A DNA stretch of 64,000 nucleotides, from assembly GCF_016401385.1 (NCBI RefSeq), contig NZ_JAEACF010000001.1, positions 1,240,001-1,304,000 on the forward strand, read 5' to 3'. The notes under the pieces were generated by a model. It was not told where the DNA came from and did no database searches. It saw nothing but the letters and a program-made list of their open reading frames with translations. Source of the stretch: Fictibacillus halophilus. Lineage in GTDB: Bacteria > Bacillota > Bacilli > Bacillales > Fictibacillaceae. A program made the position numbers and the translations under genes. Every line of letters begins with the position of its first letter. The stretch's first letter is position 1. Shown in pieces: positions 52,575 through 63,017 of this stretch.

Positions 52575-53936
52575 TTATTTTTGTTCATAAGAGGAATAAG
52601 AATGTGACTGAATATATTTTAATCGAGCAAATAGAATAATAGCGCCAGCTGTTAGACCTGATATTAAACCAATCCAATAACCATATGCACCAAGAGTTGT
52701 GAAGTTCGCTAGATAATATCCAACGGGTAGACCAAGCACCCAGTAAGAGATAAATGAAAGCATAAAGGTTACATTTACATCTTTATAGCCTCTTAGTGCA
52801 CCTTGTATTGGAGCACCTATAGCGTCAGCCAATTGAAAGAACACTGCATACCATAAGAACGAGATCGTAAGTTGAATGACTTCTGGTTCGTTTGAATACA
52901 TTCTCGCTACTTGGTCATCGAAAATGACTAAAAGACCTGATAGGATTAGAGCAAATCCAACTGCCGTTATTATTCCGATGTAACTATATTGGGCTGCGTC
53001 TTTAAAGCGTTTTGCACCAACTTCAAAACCAACTGCAATCGTAAGCGCAAAAGAGATGCTTAGTGGCAGCATATATAGGAATGAAGCAAAGTTAAGTGCG
53101 GCTTGGTGAGCCGCTATGGTTATCGTGTTAAAATCACTCATTAACAAGGTAACAGCCGCAAATATACTTACTTCAAAAAAGATGGCAAGACCAATCGGAA
53201 CGCCGATTTTCAACTGTTCTTTCCAAGCTGATAGAGAAGGTTTATAGAACGTTCGAAATAGTTTATATGTCCTAAACGGGTTCAATTTAACGACAATCAG
53301 AACGGTTATAATCGCGGTTACCCAATAGGTTATAGCTGTTGCCACACCTGCACCCACACCGCCTAATTCTGGAAAACCACCTTTGCCGAATATAAAAAGG
53401 TAGTTAAAGATAGCATTTACCGGTAATCCGATGAGGGTGATAAACATCGTAATTCTAGTTTGACCTAGCGCGTCGATGAAGGATCGAAGTGCTCCGTATA
53501 AAAAAAGCGGCATGATTCCGAAAGATAATGCGATTAAATATCCTCTTGCAACATTTTCAACTTCTTTTTCAAGAGACATCGCTCCTAAAATAGGATCTAA
53601 CACAACTGATCCTAAAACAACAACGATGACGGATATTACAACAGACAAGTAGACTGCTTGCATAACAGATCGGGGAACATTTTTAGTGTTCTTAGCACCT
53701 AAAAGCTGTGAGACGATAGGTGTCAATGCCATAAGGATACCATTTAGCCCAGTGAAGATTGGCACCCACAAACTCGATCCGATGGCTACACCTGCTAATT
53801 GATCAGCACCAGACCGGCCACTCATTACCGTATCTAAAAAGTTCATGGCATACAAGCCTAACTGAGTGACCAAGACTGGAATCACCAGCAATAAAAAGTT
53901 TTTGTATTTATCTCTTAACGAATATGTCTGTATCAT
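52575..53936 (-). CDS. MATE-family multidrug/cation efflux pump (NorM-like)
   Basis: 453 residues with 12 transmembrane helices in two six-helix halves. The N-terminal half has VTQLGLYAMNFLDTVMSG, where MATE pumps bind cations; the second has ALNFASFLYMLPLSISFALTIA split by a helix. Exports cationic drugs or metabolites using Na+ or H+. I prefer ATG 53936 because AAAGGAAG is at proper spacing; ATG 53942 is almost on that site. Confidence 0.9.
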   Translation of the reverse strand: MIQTYSLRDKYKNFLLLVIPVLVTQLGLYAMNFLDTVMSGRSGADQLAGVAIGSSLWVPIFTGLNGILMALTPIVSQLLGAKNTKNVPRSVMQAVYLSVVISVIVVVLGSVVLDPILGAMSLEKEVENVARGYLIALSFGIMPLFLYGALRSFIDALGQTRITMFITLIGLPVNAIFNYLFIFGKGGFPELGGVGAGVATAITYWVTAIITVLIVVKLNPFRTYKLFRTFYKPSLSAWKEQLKIGVPIGLAIFFEVSIFAAVTLLMSDFNTITIAAHQAALNFASFLYMLPLSISFALTIAVGFEVGAKRFKDAAQYSYIGIITAVGFALILSGLLVIFDDQVARMYSNEPEVIQLTISFLWYAVFFQLADAIGAPIQGALRGYKDVNVTFMLSFISYWVLGLPVGYYLANFTTLGAYGYWIGLISGLTAGAIILFARLKYIQSHSYSSYEQK

Positions 53937-54023
53937 CTGCATACTTCCTTTATTATTTTAACTGTCAATTCGAGACAATGCATTATATCATAAAACATAA
54001 CTAATATACGTGAAGGAGAAACT

Positions 54024-54305
54024 ATGAGTGTTCAATTTCTTTTTGAAGTTCAATCTGTTCTGCCAGGTGAGCAAAGCGACGAAAAAATTGTACTGGTATC
54101 AACAGAGCTCTTATATAGAAGCAGTGGAGAAACCATCTATACAGGCGTGATACCCGTTAGAGTTACGGAGCATGGAGTTTTTGTATCAGTTCCAGCAGTT
54201 TCTGCTGCTTTCACCTCAAAGTATTTACGAACGGAAACGTTATTTCGGTTAAAAAGATATATTAAACGAATGAGAGATTACTTGGATCTTGATAAAAAGG
54301 AATAA
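54024..54305 (+). CDS. Hypothetical protein
   Basis: 93 residues, not recognised, no membrane segment. Beta-strand-rich first two thirds (VLVSTELLYRSSGETIYTGVIP) and a basic helical end (FRLKRYIKRMRDYLDLDKKE). GAAGGAG precedes ATG 54024. It is single, upstream of the argS leader; the argS promoter begins two bases after its stop. Confidence 0.6.
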   Translation: MSVQFLFEVQSVLPGEQSDEKIVLVSTELLYRSSGETIYTGVIPVRVTEHGVFVSVPAVSAAFTSKYLRTETLFRLKRYIKRMRDYLDLDKKE

Positions 54306-54306
54306 G

Positions 54307-54335
54307 TTGACTTTTTGCTTTTACCTACATATAAT
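54307..54335 (+). promoter_or_regulatory. Sigma-A promoter of the argS T-box transcript
   Basis: TTGACT (54307-54312), 17-bp spacer, TATAAT (54330-54335). Transcription should start near 54342. Confidence 0.9.
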
Positions 54336-54341
54336 ATGAAA

Positions 54342-54583
54342 AACTATATGTCAGAACATTTATGAAAAAGAGAGTACTCTGTAAGGATGTTCATAGCGAG
54401 CAAGGGATCGGTGTAAGCCTTGCACAACTTTCAGACGAAGCGCACTTTGGAAATGTTTGCTTGAAAACGTAGTAGAGCAGACCGGGACTTCCCGTTAACA
54501 AGTCAAGTGGCCTTTAGGCAATGAGAGTGGTACCGCGGTTCATATCCGCCTCTTCTATTAATTTAGAAGAGGCGGATTTTTTA
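54342..54583 (+). promoter_or_regulatory. T-box riboswitch for argS (tRNA-Arg responsive)
   Basis: A leader of about 240 bases with the T-box sequence AGAGTGGTACCGCGGTT at 54524-54540. A terminator follows: ATCCGCCTCTTCT pairs with AGAAGAGGCGGAT, then TTTTTTATTT (54544-54586). Stem I covers about 54350-54460, with GATCGGTG in its apical part. The candidate specifier codon is CGC (Arg) at 54441-54443, followed by A. Uncharged tRNA-Arg should stabilise the antiterminator and allow argS expression. The specifier position is from pattern, not structure probing. Confidence 0.9.
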
Positions 54584-54600
54584 TTTTAGGAGGGAAAAGG

Positions 54601-56283
54601 ATGAACGGTAAAAAAATATTCGCAACTTATTTAAAAGATCAAATCGGCAGTGAATTAACATTAAAACAAATTGAAGCCTTTATTGAAAAGCCAAAACAGA
54701 TTCAACATGGTGATTTAGCATTTCCCTGTTTTCAATTAGCTAAAATCTTCAAGAAGTCTCCAAATGAAATCGCAAAAACGTTAGCTGCTGGGAATATCTC
54801 AGATGATTTTGAGAAAATAGAAGCTATAGGAAGCTATGTAAATATTTTTTTAAATAAAAAAGCAGCTACTGAATCGCTTTTGACTCAAATTTTAAAAGAG
54901 AAAAACACTTACGCAAACCATCGTTTTGGTAATGGCAAAACGATCGTTCTAGACCTTTCCTCACCTAATATTGCAAAGCCGTTCTCAATGGGACATTTAC
55001 GCTCTACCGTAATCGGTTCCTCAATGGCAGCGATTAGTGAAAAATGCGGGTACACGACAGTTAAAATCAATTATATAGGAGACTGGGGAACTCAGTTTGG
55101 TAAATTGATCTCAGCTTATTTAAAGTGGGGGGATGAAAACAAAGTTCGAAATAATCCAATTAAAGAGCTGACTAAACTTTACGTGCTCTTTCATGAAGAA
55201 GCTGAAAAAGATCCTTCGTTAAATGAGGAAGGAAGAATGTGGTTTAAGAAATTAGAAGATCATGATCCAAAAGCAAAAGAATTATGGATCTGGTTTAAAG
55301 AAGTATCTTTAGAGGCTTTTCATAAGATTTATAAACTGTTGGATGTCGACTTCGATTCCTATAACGGTGAAGCGTTCTTTAACGATAAGATGAACGCAAC
55401 TGTAAATGTGCTGCAAGAAAAGAAGTTGTTAAAACTCTCTGAAGGAGCTCAGGTCGTAAGAGTAGGTGATGATCTACCACCGTGTTTGATCAAAAAGACA
55501 GACGGTGCCACTTTATATGCCACACGTGACATTACGGCTGCTATCTATAGAAAGAACACATACGACTTTGACGAAGCTTTCTATGTTGTCGGTCACGAAC
55601 AATCTCTACATTTTGAACAAGTGAAACGAGTCCTGAAAAAGCTCGGACACGATTGGGCGGATCACATTCACCATGTTTCATTCGGGCTCATTTTACAGAA
55701 TGGCAAGAAGATGAGTACTCGAAAAGGAAAAACCGTTCTTTTAGAAACAGTTATCTTAGAAGCAGTAAAGTTAGCAGAACAAAATATTAAAAGTAAAAAT
55801 CCCGAACTCCAAGATTTACAGGATGTCGCACGTCAAGTAGGGGTGGGTGCCGTTATCTTTCATGATTTAAAAAATGAGAAAGGAAACGATGTAGAATTCT
55901 CACTTGACGCGATGCTCAAATTCGAGGGCGACACAGGTCCATACGTGCAGTATACAGCAGCAAGAATTCAAACATTATTAAATAAAGGGGATTTTAACGG
56001 AAGTGTTCCGAAAGAGTTGTCCATTGGATTAGAAAGCTGGGAGATCATATCTGTATTAAACGAATTCCCTGAAGTTGTTGAACAGGCATTTCACAGAAAA
56101 GAACCTTCTGTTATTTCTAAATATGTTTTGAAGCTATCTCATAAATTCAATCATTATTATGCACATGTGAAAATCTTAAACAGTAAAGAAACGCCTGAAA
56201 GACTCGCGCTATGTGCTTCTGTTCAAATCGTGCTGAAAGAAGGATTAAGATTATTAGGCATTCGAACACCGAATAGAATGTAA
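54601..56283 (+). CDS. argS: Arginyl-tRNA synthetase
   Basis: 560 residues, class I synthetase. The nucleotide motif appears as SMGHLRST (HIGH-type) near residue 132 and KKMSTRKGKTV (KMSKS-type) near residue 380. The N-terminal Add1 domain (about 1-100) and a C-terminal DALR anticodon-binding domain are present. It charges tRNA-Arg, including the UCG isoacceptor encoded at 40.4 kb. Control is by the T-box leader immediately upstream. TAGGAGGG precedes ATG 54601. Confidence 0.96.
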   Translation: MNGKKIFATYLKDQIGSELTLKQIEAFIEKPKQIQHGDLAFPCFQLAKIFKKSPNEIAKTLAAGNISDDFEKIEAIGSYVNIFLNKKAATESLLTQILKEKNTYANHRFGNGKTIVLDLSSPNIAKPFSMGHLRSTVIGSSMAAISEKCGYTTVKINYIGDWGTQFGKLISAYLKWGDENKVRNNPIKELTKLYVLFHEEAEKDPSLNEEGRMWFKKLEDHDPKAKELWIWFKEVSLEAFHKIYKLLDVDFDSYNGEAFFNDKMNATVNVLQEKKLLKLSEGAQVVRVGDDLPPCLIKKTDGATLYATRDITAAIYRKNTYDFDEAFYVVGHEQSLHFEQVKRVLKKLGHDWADHIHHVSFGLILQNGKKMSTRKGKTVLLETVILEAVKLAEQNIKSKNPELQDLQDVARQVGVGAVIFHDLKNEKGNDVEFSLDAMLKFEGDTGPYVQYTAARIQTLLNKGDFNGSVPKELSIGLESWEIISVLNEFPEVVEQAFHRKEPSVISKYVLKLSHKFNHYYAHVKILNSKETPERLALCASVQIVLKEGLRLLGIRTPNRM

Positions 56284-56386
56284 AGTTACTGGTTATTTTG
56301 CTACAAGTTTATTTAGTAGATAATCTCCTAGCTTCCGTTATATAATCTTATAACTTCATATAAATTATGGGATCGAGGAACGGACA

Positions 56387-57322
56387 ATGAAATTGAATGA
56401 ACATACGAAGGGTATATGGTACGCCGCTTTTTCTTATTTAATTTGGGGATTTCTTCCGCTGTATTGGAAACCGCTTCAATCAGCTGGTTCCGTCGAGATT
56501 TTAGCACATCGAATTCTATGGTCATTTCTACTAATGGTCGCTGTTATGTTCTTATTAAAAAAGAAAAATACACTAGTAAGAGATATAAAAGTCCTTTTTA
56601 ATCAAAAGAAACAGTTCTTATCTGTATTGATTGCCTCGCTATTAATAAGCGGGAACTGGGTCATGTATATTTGGGCGGTCAATACAGATCATGTTGTTGA
56701 AGCGAGTTTAGGCTATTATATTAATCCTCTTGTTAGTGTAATTCTAGGCATGCTTGTATTAAAAGAAAAATTAAACAGCTGGCAGCTAGTGTCCTTTCTG
56801 TTAGCTGCCTGTGGTGTTTTTCTATTAACGTGGCAACATGGAGAGTTTCCTTGGGTAGCTGTTTCTCTAGCGCTTTCGTTCGGCCTGTATGGACTTGTAA
56901 AAAAACTAGGGAGTTTTGATTCTTTAACTGGTTTAACCTTCGAGACGATGTTTGTCTTTCCGTTAGCGTTCATTTATTTAATCTACCTTCAATGGAACGG
57001 GGAGGCGACATTTATCTCTGGAGGCACTTCTACGACACTACTTCTATGGGGCGCCGGACTCGTCACTGCAGTACCATTACTATGCTTTGCCCAAGGTGTA
57101 AAGCGGATCTCAATGACGATGATCGGTTTTCTACAATACATTGCTCCTACTATCATGCTCGTCTTAGGTGTATTTTTGTATCATGAAACATTTAGTCAGA
57201 TTCATGTCATTTCATTTACTTTGATATGGGTTGCACTCCTTATTTTTACGGTCAGCAAAACAAAATGGGCAAATTATCTCATAAATCGTAAAAAACAAAA
57301 TTCACTTTCTGCGAAAATATAG
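56387..57322 (+). CDS. rarD: RarD-family EamA transporter
   Basis: 311 residues with ten transmembrane helices. It opens GIWYAAFSYLIWGFLPLYWK and has YIWAVNTDHVVEASLGYYINPL, which define the RarD branch of the DMT superfamily. The name came from a link to chloramphenicol sensitivity; the true substrate is unknown. The ATG is preceded by GAGGAAC. Its stop codon overlaps a candidate promoter for odhA. Confidence 0.9.
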   Translation: MKLNEHTKGIWYAAFSYLIWGFLPLYWKPLQSAGSVEILAHRILWSFLLMVAVMFLLKKKNTLVRDIKVLFNQKKQFLSVLIASLLISGNWVMYIWAVNTDHVVEASLGYYINPLVSVILGMLVLKEKLNSWQLVSFLLAACGVFLLTWQHGEFPWVAVSLALSFGLYGLVKKLGSFDSLTGLTFETMFVFPLAFIYLIYLQWNGEATFISGGTSTTLLLWGAGLVTAVPLLCFAQGVKRISMTMIGFLQYIAPTIMLVLGVFLYHETFSQIHVISFTLIWVALLIFTVSKTKWANYLINRKKQNSLSAKI

Positions 57323-57328
57323 TATAAT
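57301..57328 (+). promoter_or_regulatory. Candidate sigma-A promoter of odhAB
   Basis: TTCACT (57301-57306), 16-bp spacer, TATAAT (57323-57328) overlapping the rarD stop. It would give a 5' leader of about 160 bases containing a hairpin and the cre-like site. Confidence 0.5.
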
Positions 57329-57352
57329 GGCAATGACCATTGTTACAGTTGA

Positions 57353-57380
57353 AACCTTATCAATGATAAGGTTCTTTTCA
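57353..57380 (+). terminator. Hairpin in the odhA leader (terminator or attenuator)
   Basis: AACCTTATC/GATAAGGTT around AAT, followed by CTTTTCATT. It ends rarD transcripts, and would also lie inside a transcript from the promoter at 57301. Confidence 0.65.
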
Positions 57381-57389
57381 TTCATTGTT

Positions 57390-57403
57390 TGAGAGCGCTT
57401 TAA
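57390..57403 (+). promoter_or_regulatory. Candidate cre (CcpA) site
   Basis: TGAGAGCGCTTTAA agrees with the cre consensus TGWAANCGNTNWCA at all but two positions and has the central GCGC palindrome. It lies 90 bp before odhA. Carbon catabolite repression of the TCA cycle enzyme would make sense. Confidence 0.5.
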
Positions 57404-57493
57404 ATAGGGAAAAATTCAATGGCGAGAAATGATGAATCACCTGTTAACAGCAACAGCACAATACTTACAAAGGGAAGCAGGAGGGAACAAAAG

Positions 57494-60349
57494 ATGAGTC
57501 ATCAACGTTCCAAATCAGAAAATCCTTGGCAGGGACTAAGTGGACCAAATATGGCCTACATCCTTGAACTATATGATCAATATAGTGTGGATCCGGAATC
57601 TGTTGACAGTTCATTCAAAGAGAAATTTGATGCTTGGGGGCCTCCAATTGAGGACTCTAAATCAAATCAACGTACTGCACAGAGTTTTGATGGATTGGAT
57701 TTCGAGAAATTAGCAGCTGCATTAAAATTAGCAGAAAACATTCGCACATACGGTCACTTAGCAGCTGACTTATATCCTGTAGGGGAATTTCCGAAAGATA
57801 ACCACCATATTGACCCGAAAGAATTTAACTTAACAAAAGAAGATTTGAAAGCGATACCACCTTCCTTTATTTGGAAAGAAGCGCCATCAAGCGTTCAAGA
57901 CGGCTATGAAGCGATCCAAATGCTACAGGAAGTGTATACGAAAACAATCGCTTATGAATTCAGTCATGTTCATGAGACTGAAGAACGCCAATGGTTAAAC
58001 ACCATGGTTGAAACAAGCCAACACTATCCTAAATTTTCTGCTGAAGATAAGAAGAACCTTTTAACACGATTGAGTGAAGTTGAAGGATTTGAGAAATTCC
58101 TTCATAAGACATTCGTTGGACAAAAGCGTTTCTCTATTGAAGGCGTTGATATGCTGGTACCGATGCTAGATGAAGCAGCTAAAGAAGGATGCCGTGACGG
58201 AGCTGAACATGCTCTGATCGGAATGGCACACCGTGGGCGTCTAAACGTACTTGCTCACGTGCTTGGCAAACCTTATGAACTAATTTTCTCAGAATTTCAT
58301 CATTCTCCAAACAAGGAACTAATTCCTTCTGAAGGTTCGAGAGGAATTAACTTTGGATGGACTGGAGATGTAAAGTACCATCTAGGTGCTAGCCGATTGG
58401 TCGAAACAGATCAATCTCATAAAATTAAAATCTCACTTGCTAATAACCCAAGTCACTTAGAGTATGTAGATCCAGTTGTTGAAGGATATACAAGAGCAGC
58501 TCAAGAAACACGTGACAAGAAGGGTTATCCAGTTCAAGATACTTCTAAAGCATTTGCGATCCTTATTCATGGTGATGCTGCTTTTCCAGGTGAAGGAATC
58601 GTTGCTGAAACATTGAACTTAAGTCGTCTTAGAGGATATCAAACAGGTGGAACACTTCATATCATCGCTAACAACCTAGTAGGTTTCACAACGGATAGTG
58701 GTGATTCTCGTTCAACGAAATATGCGAGTGACCTTGCAAAAGGTTTTGAGATTCCGATCATTCACGTTAATGCAGATGATCCAGAAGCATGTATTGCAGC
58801 TGTACATCTTGCTTATGAGTATCGTAAAAAATTCCAAAAAGACGTTCTGATCGATCTAATCGGATATCGTCGATTCGGTCACAATGAAATGGACGATCCA
58901 TCAGCAACACAGCCAAGATTGTATAAACAAGTAAACAGTCACCCGACAGTTCGTGATGTTTATGCAAAACAGCTTGTTAAAGAAGGAGTACTTTCTGAAG
59001 AAGAAGTAAAATCCATTGAAGAAGATGTATTAAAGAAGCATCAGACTGAATATGAAAAAGTTCAAGGTCGCAAAGAAAAATTCAAATTGGAAGACACTAG
59101 ACTTCCTGATCCTTTATCGAAAGCACTTCCTGATATCGATACCACAATTTCAGTTAGTGATCTTCAAGAACTTACAGAGAACATGCTTAAGTTCCCAGAA
59201 GACTTTAATGTTTACCCGAAGATCAAAAGAATCCTTGAACGTAGACGCAAGTCGTTCCAAGGGGAAAAGATTGATTGGGGTATGGCTGAATCATTAGCGT
59301 TTGCTTCCATTCTTAAGGATGGAACGCCGATTCGAATTACTGGGCAAGACTCTGAGCGTGGTACATTCGCGCAAAGACACCTTGTTCTAAACGATAGTGA
59401 GAGCGGAAAGAAGTTTTCTCCGTTGCATGCGATGGATGACATCGATGTTTCGTTTGCGATTCATAACAGTCCACTCTCAGAATCATCAGTTGTTGGTTTT
59501 GAGTACGGCTATAATGTGTTTGCACCTGAAACGCTTGTTATTTGGGAAGCACAATACGGAGATTTCGCAAACGTTGCACAAGTTCTGTTCGATCAGTTCT
59601 TATCAGCAGGTCGTGCGAAGTGGGGGCAAAAATCAGGTATGGTGATGCTTCTTCCTCACGGATATGAAGGTCAAGGACCTGAGCATTCAAGTGCACGTCT
59701 AGAAAGATTCTTACAGCTTGGTGCAGAAAATAACTGGACAGTTGCTAACGTAAGTACAGCTTCACAGTACTTCCATTTGCTAAGACGCCAAGCTAAGCTC
59801 TTATCTATGGATGAGGTTCGTCCGTTGGTTGTAATGACACCTAAAAGCTTGCTTCGTGACACGAAAGTGGCATCCATGGCGGAAGCTTTTGAAAGTGACC
59901 ACTTTATGCCATTGTTACAACAGCCTGGTCTAGGCAAAGAGAAAGACAAAGTGAAGAAAATCTTGCTTTGCTCTGGTAAGATTGCGATTGATCTTGAAAA
60001 AGCACTTGAGCAAGATCAAGTAGCAAGAACGGAAATGCATATCGTTCGTGTTGAACAGATCTATCCGTTCCCAGAAGAAGAGATGAATGCTTTGTTAAAA
60101 GAGTATCCAAACGTTGAAGACTTGATTTGGGTGCAAGAAGAGCCGAAGAACATGGGATCTTGGTTATACATCGAGCCTAAACTTCGTGCAGTAGCACCAA
60201 AAGCACACGTATCATATATTGGACGTCAAGAACGTTCGAGTACGGCTGGTGGGGAACCAGACATCTATAAAAAAGAACAAGAACAAATCATCCAAACATC
60301 ATTAGCACTAGACATTCAATCGCGAGAGGGAGGCCGTGAACATGTTTGA
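57494..60349 (+). CDS. odhA: 2-oxoglutarate dehydrogenase E1 component
   Basis: 951 residues, normal for OdhA. It decarboxylates 2-oxoglutarate with thiamine diphosphate in the TCA cycle. [18 protein letters not shown] is the substrate-entry motif, and the ThDP-binding [18 protein letters not shown] region is visible near residue 380. The [12 protein letters not shown] motif lies near residue 720. ATG 57494 follows AGGAGGG at 57479-57485 and begins [13 protein letters not shown]; the frame opens at 57419 without a site. It overlaps odhB by eight bases, so they form one operon. Confidence 0.95.
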   Translation: MSHQRSKSENPWQGLSGPNMAYILELYDQYSVDPESVDSSFKEKFDAWGPPIEDSKSNQRTAQSFDGLDFEKLAAALKLAENIRTYGHLAADLYPVGEFPKDNHHIDPKEFNLTKEDLKAIPPSFIWKEAPSSVQDGYEAIQMLQEVYTKTIAYEFSHVHETEERQWLNTMVETSQHYPKFSAEDKKNLLTRLSEVEGFEKFLHKTFVGQKRFSIEGVDMLVPMLDEAAKEGCRDGAEHALIGMAHRGRLNVLAHVLGKPYELIFSEFHHSPNKELIPSEGSRGINFGWTGDVKYHLGASRLVETDQSHKIKISLANNPSHLEYVDPVVEGYTRAAQETRDKKGYPVQDTSKAFAILIHGDAAFPGEGIVAETLNLSRLRGYQTGGTLHIIANNLVGFTTDSGDSRSTKYASDLAKGFEIPIIHVNADDPEACIAAVHLAYEYRKKFQKDVLIDLIGYRRFGHNEMDDPSATQPRLYKQVNSHPTVRDVYAKQLVKEGVLSEEEVKSIEEDVLKKHQTEYEKVQGRKEKFKLEDTRLPDPLSKALPDIDTTISVSDLQELTENMLKFPEDFNVYPKIKRILERRRKSFQGEKIDWGMAESLAFASILKDGTPIRITGQDSERGTFAQRHLVLNDSESGKKFSPLHAMDDIDVSFAIHNSPLSESSVVGFEYGYNVFAPETLVIWEAQYGDFANVAQVLFDQFLSAGRAKWGQKSGMVMLLPHGYEGQGPEHSSARLERFLQLGAENNWTVANVSTASQYFHLLRRQAKLLSMDEVRPLVVMTPKSLLRDTKVASMAEAFESDHFMPLLQQPGLGKEKDKVKKILLCSGKIAIDLEKALEQDQVARTEMHIVRVEQIYPFPEEEMNALLKEYPNVEDLIWVQEEPKNMGSWLYIEPKLRAVAPKAHVSYIGRQERSSTAGGEPDIYKKEQEQIIQTSLALDIQSREGGREHV

Positions 60350-61616
60350 CGTTAAAGTTCCGGAGTTAGCCGAATCAATTTCAGAAGGTACAGTAGCACA
60401 ATGGCTTAAAAAAGAAGGCGACACAGTTGTTAAAGGCGAAGATTTAGTAGAGCTCGAAACAGATAAAGTAAACATTGAGATCAGTGCAGAGCGAGATGGC
60501 GTTCTAAAAAATATCAAAGTAGAACCAGGCGACACTGTAGCAGTTGGGGATATTATCGCTTCTATCGTTGAAGGCGGTGCTTCTGAGTCTGCAGAACCAG
60601 CAGCAGAAGAAAAGACTGAAGAAAAAGCTGCTCCAACTCAACAAAAACAAGAGCCAGTCGTTGAAAAAGACGCGGCTGAAGATGAAGTGAAAGCTTCAGA
60701 TCGCCCGATCGCATCTCCTGCTGCTCGCAAGCTAGCTCGTGAGAAAGGCATCGATCTTTCTGAAATTAGTACTCGTGATCCACTTGGACGCGTTCGCACA
60801 GAAGATGTTATCCGCCATGCTGAAGGTGGAAGCGCAGAGAAAGCTGCACCAGCATCTAAACCTGCTGCATCAGCTTCTAAGCCTGCTGCTTCAGTTGAAG
60901 CGGTAAATCCTGAAAAACCAGTTGAGCGCGTGAAGATGTCTCGTAGACGTCAAACAATCGCTAAGCGTTTAGTTGAAGCTCAACAAACGGCAGCGATGCT
61001 TACAACGTTTAATGAAGTTGACATGACGGCGATCAACGAAGTTCGTGCTCGTCGTAAGGACAAGTTCTATGAGCAAAACGGAGTTAAACTAGGATACATG
61101 TCATTCTTCACGAAAGCTGTTGTAGGAGCACTGAAAAAGTTCCCTGCAATCAACGCTGAGATTCAAGGCGATGAAATGGTTCTTAAGAAGTTCTACGATA
61201 TCGGTATCGCAGTTGGAGCAGAAGAAGGACTAGTTGTACCAGTTGTTCGCAACGCTGATCGTCTAAGCTTCGCTGGTATTGAAAAAGAAATCGGAAACTT
61301 GGCTGAGAAGGCACGTTCTAAAAAGCTATCATTAGAAGACCTTCAAGGTGGTTCATTTACAATCACGAACGGCGGTATCTTCGGATCAATGCTATCAACA
61401 CCTATCTTAAATGCACCTCAAGTTGGTATCCTTGGTATGCACACGATCCAATGGAGACCAGTAGCAATCGATAAAGAGCGCATGGAAAACCGTCCGATGA
61501 TGTACATCGCGCTTTCTTATGACCACCGTATTGTAGATGGAAAAGAAGCAGTAAGCTTCTTAACAACGATTAAATCACTTCTGGAAGATCCAGAATCACT
61601 TCTTTTAGAAGGTTAA
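60342..61616 (+). CDS. odhB: Dihydrolipoyllysine-residue succinyltransferase (2-oxoglutarate dehydrogenase E2)
   Basis: 424 residues. The lipoyl domain carries its modified lysine at Lys42 in LETDKVNIE. An acidic and Ala/Pro-rich linker (with two ASKPAAS copies) leads to a peripheral-subunit binding domain ([12 protein letters not shown], about 126-160) and a catalytic domain ending [12 protein letters not shown], where the histidine acts. It passes the succinyl group to CoA. GAGAGGGAGG precedes ATG 60342. E3 (pdhD/lpd) is not in the window. Confidence 0.96.
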   Translation: MFDVKVPELAESISEGTVAQWLKKEGDTVVKGEDLVELETDKVNIEISAERDGVLKNIKVEPGDTVAVGDIIASIVEGGASESAEPAAEEKTEEKAAPTQQKQEPVVEKDAAEDEVKASDRPIASPAARKLAREKGIDLSEISTRDPLGRVRTEDVIRHAEGGSAEKAAPASKPAASASKPAASVEAVNPEKPVERVKMSRRRQTIAKRLVEAQQTAAMLTTFNEVDMTAINEVRARRKDKFYEQNGVKLGYMSFFTKAVVGALKKFPAINAEIQGDEMVLKKFYDIGIAVGAEEGLVVPVVRNADRLSFAGIEKEIGNLAEKARSKKLSLEDLQGGSFTITNGGIFGSMLSTPILNAPQVGILGMHTIQWRPVAIDKERMENRPMMYIALSYDHRIVDGKEAVSFLTTIKSLLEDPESLLLEG

Positions 61617-61642
61617 TGTTTAGTAATGTAATGATGATATGG

Positions 61643-61677
61643 AACGCCTCCTGCGCTTGCAGGGGGTGTTTTTTTGT
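61643..61677 (+). terminator. Rho-independent terminator of odhAB
   Basis: ACGCCTCCTGC/GCAGGGGGTGT around GCTT, followed by seven T. Confidence 0.92.
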
Positions 61678-61763
61678 GGGTTTGATCAGGGTGATTTATG
61701 AGAGGTGAGTGAGTGTTTTAGAAGGCGGCTAGATTTGTCGAATGGCCTTTATTTTTAATTTTC

Positions 61764-61870
61764 GACTTAATTAGGGTTGAAATCGGCTTAATTGGTGCGT
61801 TACACGACTTAATAATAGTTAATTCTGGCTTAATTATTTCATTTTAGACTTAATTGTGCACAACTTAATT
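61764..61870 (+). repeat. Phased array of six CTTAAT-core repeats
   Basis: The nine-base word (G/A)(A/G)CTTAAT(T/A) begins at 61764, 61785, 61806, 61827, 61847 and 61862. The spacings are 21, 21, 21, 20 and 15. Its second base alternates A, G, A, G, A, A; one copy ends in A (GACTTAATA). Spacer sequences differ, so this is not a simple tandem duplication. It fills much of the 352-bp gap between odhB and the NERD gene; the rest of the gap shows only an AT-rich stretch. Confidence 0.8.
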
Positions 61871-61968
61871 TCCGAGTAAAAAATATTCATCAAATCATTG
61901 CTGAAACTAAAGGTTTTTTATCAATTTTTCTCGAATGAAATATGTATTAAAAAGCAAGAGGTGATACC

Positions 61969-62943
61969 TTGATAAAAAAACCACGTACAAAGCCCCTCAA
62001 ATTATTAAAATTGGATTCCTTAATGCAAAGATTAATGCCCAGTCACCCGAAATACGATGAATTACAAATTGAATTTGCAAGATATTCAGCAGGTTTTAGA
62101 GGAGAAGTAGCACTCGATTATTATCTTCACGATTTAGATGATAATTCATACCTCATTTTTCATGACTTGCGACTTCCGAGAGATAAAGATAAAAACTATT
62201 ACTTCCAAATAGACTGTTTGATCCTACATACTTCGTTTGCCGTGTTACTCGAGGTTAAAAACTTCTCAGGTGACCTTTATTTTGATCATCACTTCGATCA
62301 GATGAAACGAACGAAAAATGGGGTAGATGAAACATTTCCTGATCCAGTAAGCCAGGTCCAACAACAAAAAATATATCTGGAAAGCTGGTTGAAAAGAAAT
62401 CAGTTGCCTGAAATCCCGCTTTATTCCCTCGTTGTTCTAACTAACCCTAAATCTTTTATTACGTTATCCCCGCATTATGGCAAAAAAGCGGTCCATATTA
62501 TTCGGACTAAGAGTCTAGCTAATAAAGTTCAACAAATTTCAACGTACCATCAAGAAACCCTCTCAAAGAAGGACCTCTCAAAAATAACTTCAAAACTGCT
62601 AAAGCAACATGAAAGACATAACCCCGACATATTAAAAACATACAACATCAATCACACGGACATTATCACCGGAGTCTTTTGTCCAGACTGCAATCATATT
62701 CCTATACGACGAGAGAGAAGTACTTGGGTTTGTTCTAAGTGCAATATAAAATCCAAAGATGCTCATATAAAAGCTATACAAGACTACGCACTGATCTATG
62801 AAGAACCTGTTAAGAATAATATGTTAAGACGATTTCTACACATCAATTCATCTACATGTATGAAAAATCTTCTGAAATCCATGAATCTTACCCCGAGCGG
62901 TCCTACTAATTCAGCTACGTACAGGCTACCGATTCCTGAATAA
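61969..62943 (+). CDS. NERD-domain protein (nuclease-related)
   Basis: 324 residues. The NERD domain (about 45-165) has RGEVALDYYL, YYFQIDCLIL and LLEVKNFSG, the PD-(D/E)xK-type nuclease pattern with its Asp, Glu and Lys. A zinc ribbon follows (CPDCNHIPIRRERSTWVCSKC). The C-terminal 60 residues are basic. Nuclease activity is expected from the fold but not shown. TTG 61969 follows AGAGGTGAT. It is a single gene behind the phased repeat array, and its composition is a little more AT-rich than its neighbours. Confidence 0.85.
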   Translation: MIKKPRTKPLKLLKLDSLMQRLMPSHPKYDELQIEFARYSAGFRGEVALDYYLHDLDDNSYLIFHDLRLPRDKDKNYYFQIDCLILHTSFAVLLEVKNFSGDLYFDHHFDQMKRTKNGVDETFPDPVSQVQQQKIYLESWLKRNQLPEIPLYSLVVLTNPKSFITLSPHYGKKAVHIIRTKSLANKVQQISTYHQETLSKKDLSKITSKLLKQHERHNPDILKTYNINHTDIITGVFCPDCNHIPIRRERSTWVCSKCNIKSKDAHIKAIQDYALIYEEPVKNNMLRRFLHINSSTCMKNLLKSMNLTPSGPTNSATYRLPIPE

Positions 62944-63017
62944 CTTATCTAGCTCAAAATTATATTAATCAAATAAAAAATCAAATCAACGAACCTACTA
63001 TTTAATTATTAATAATA

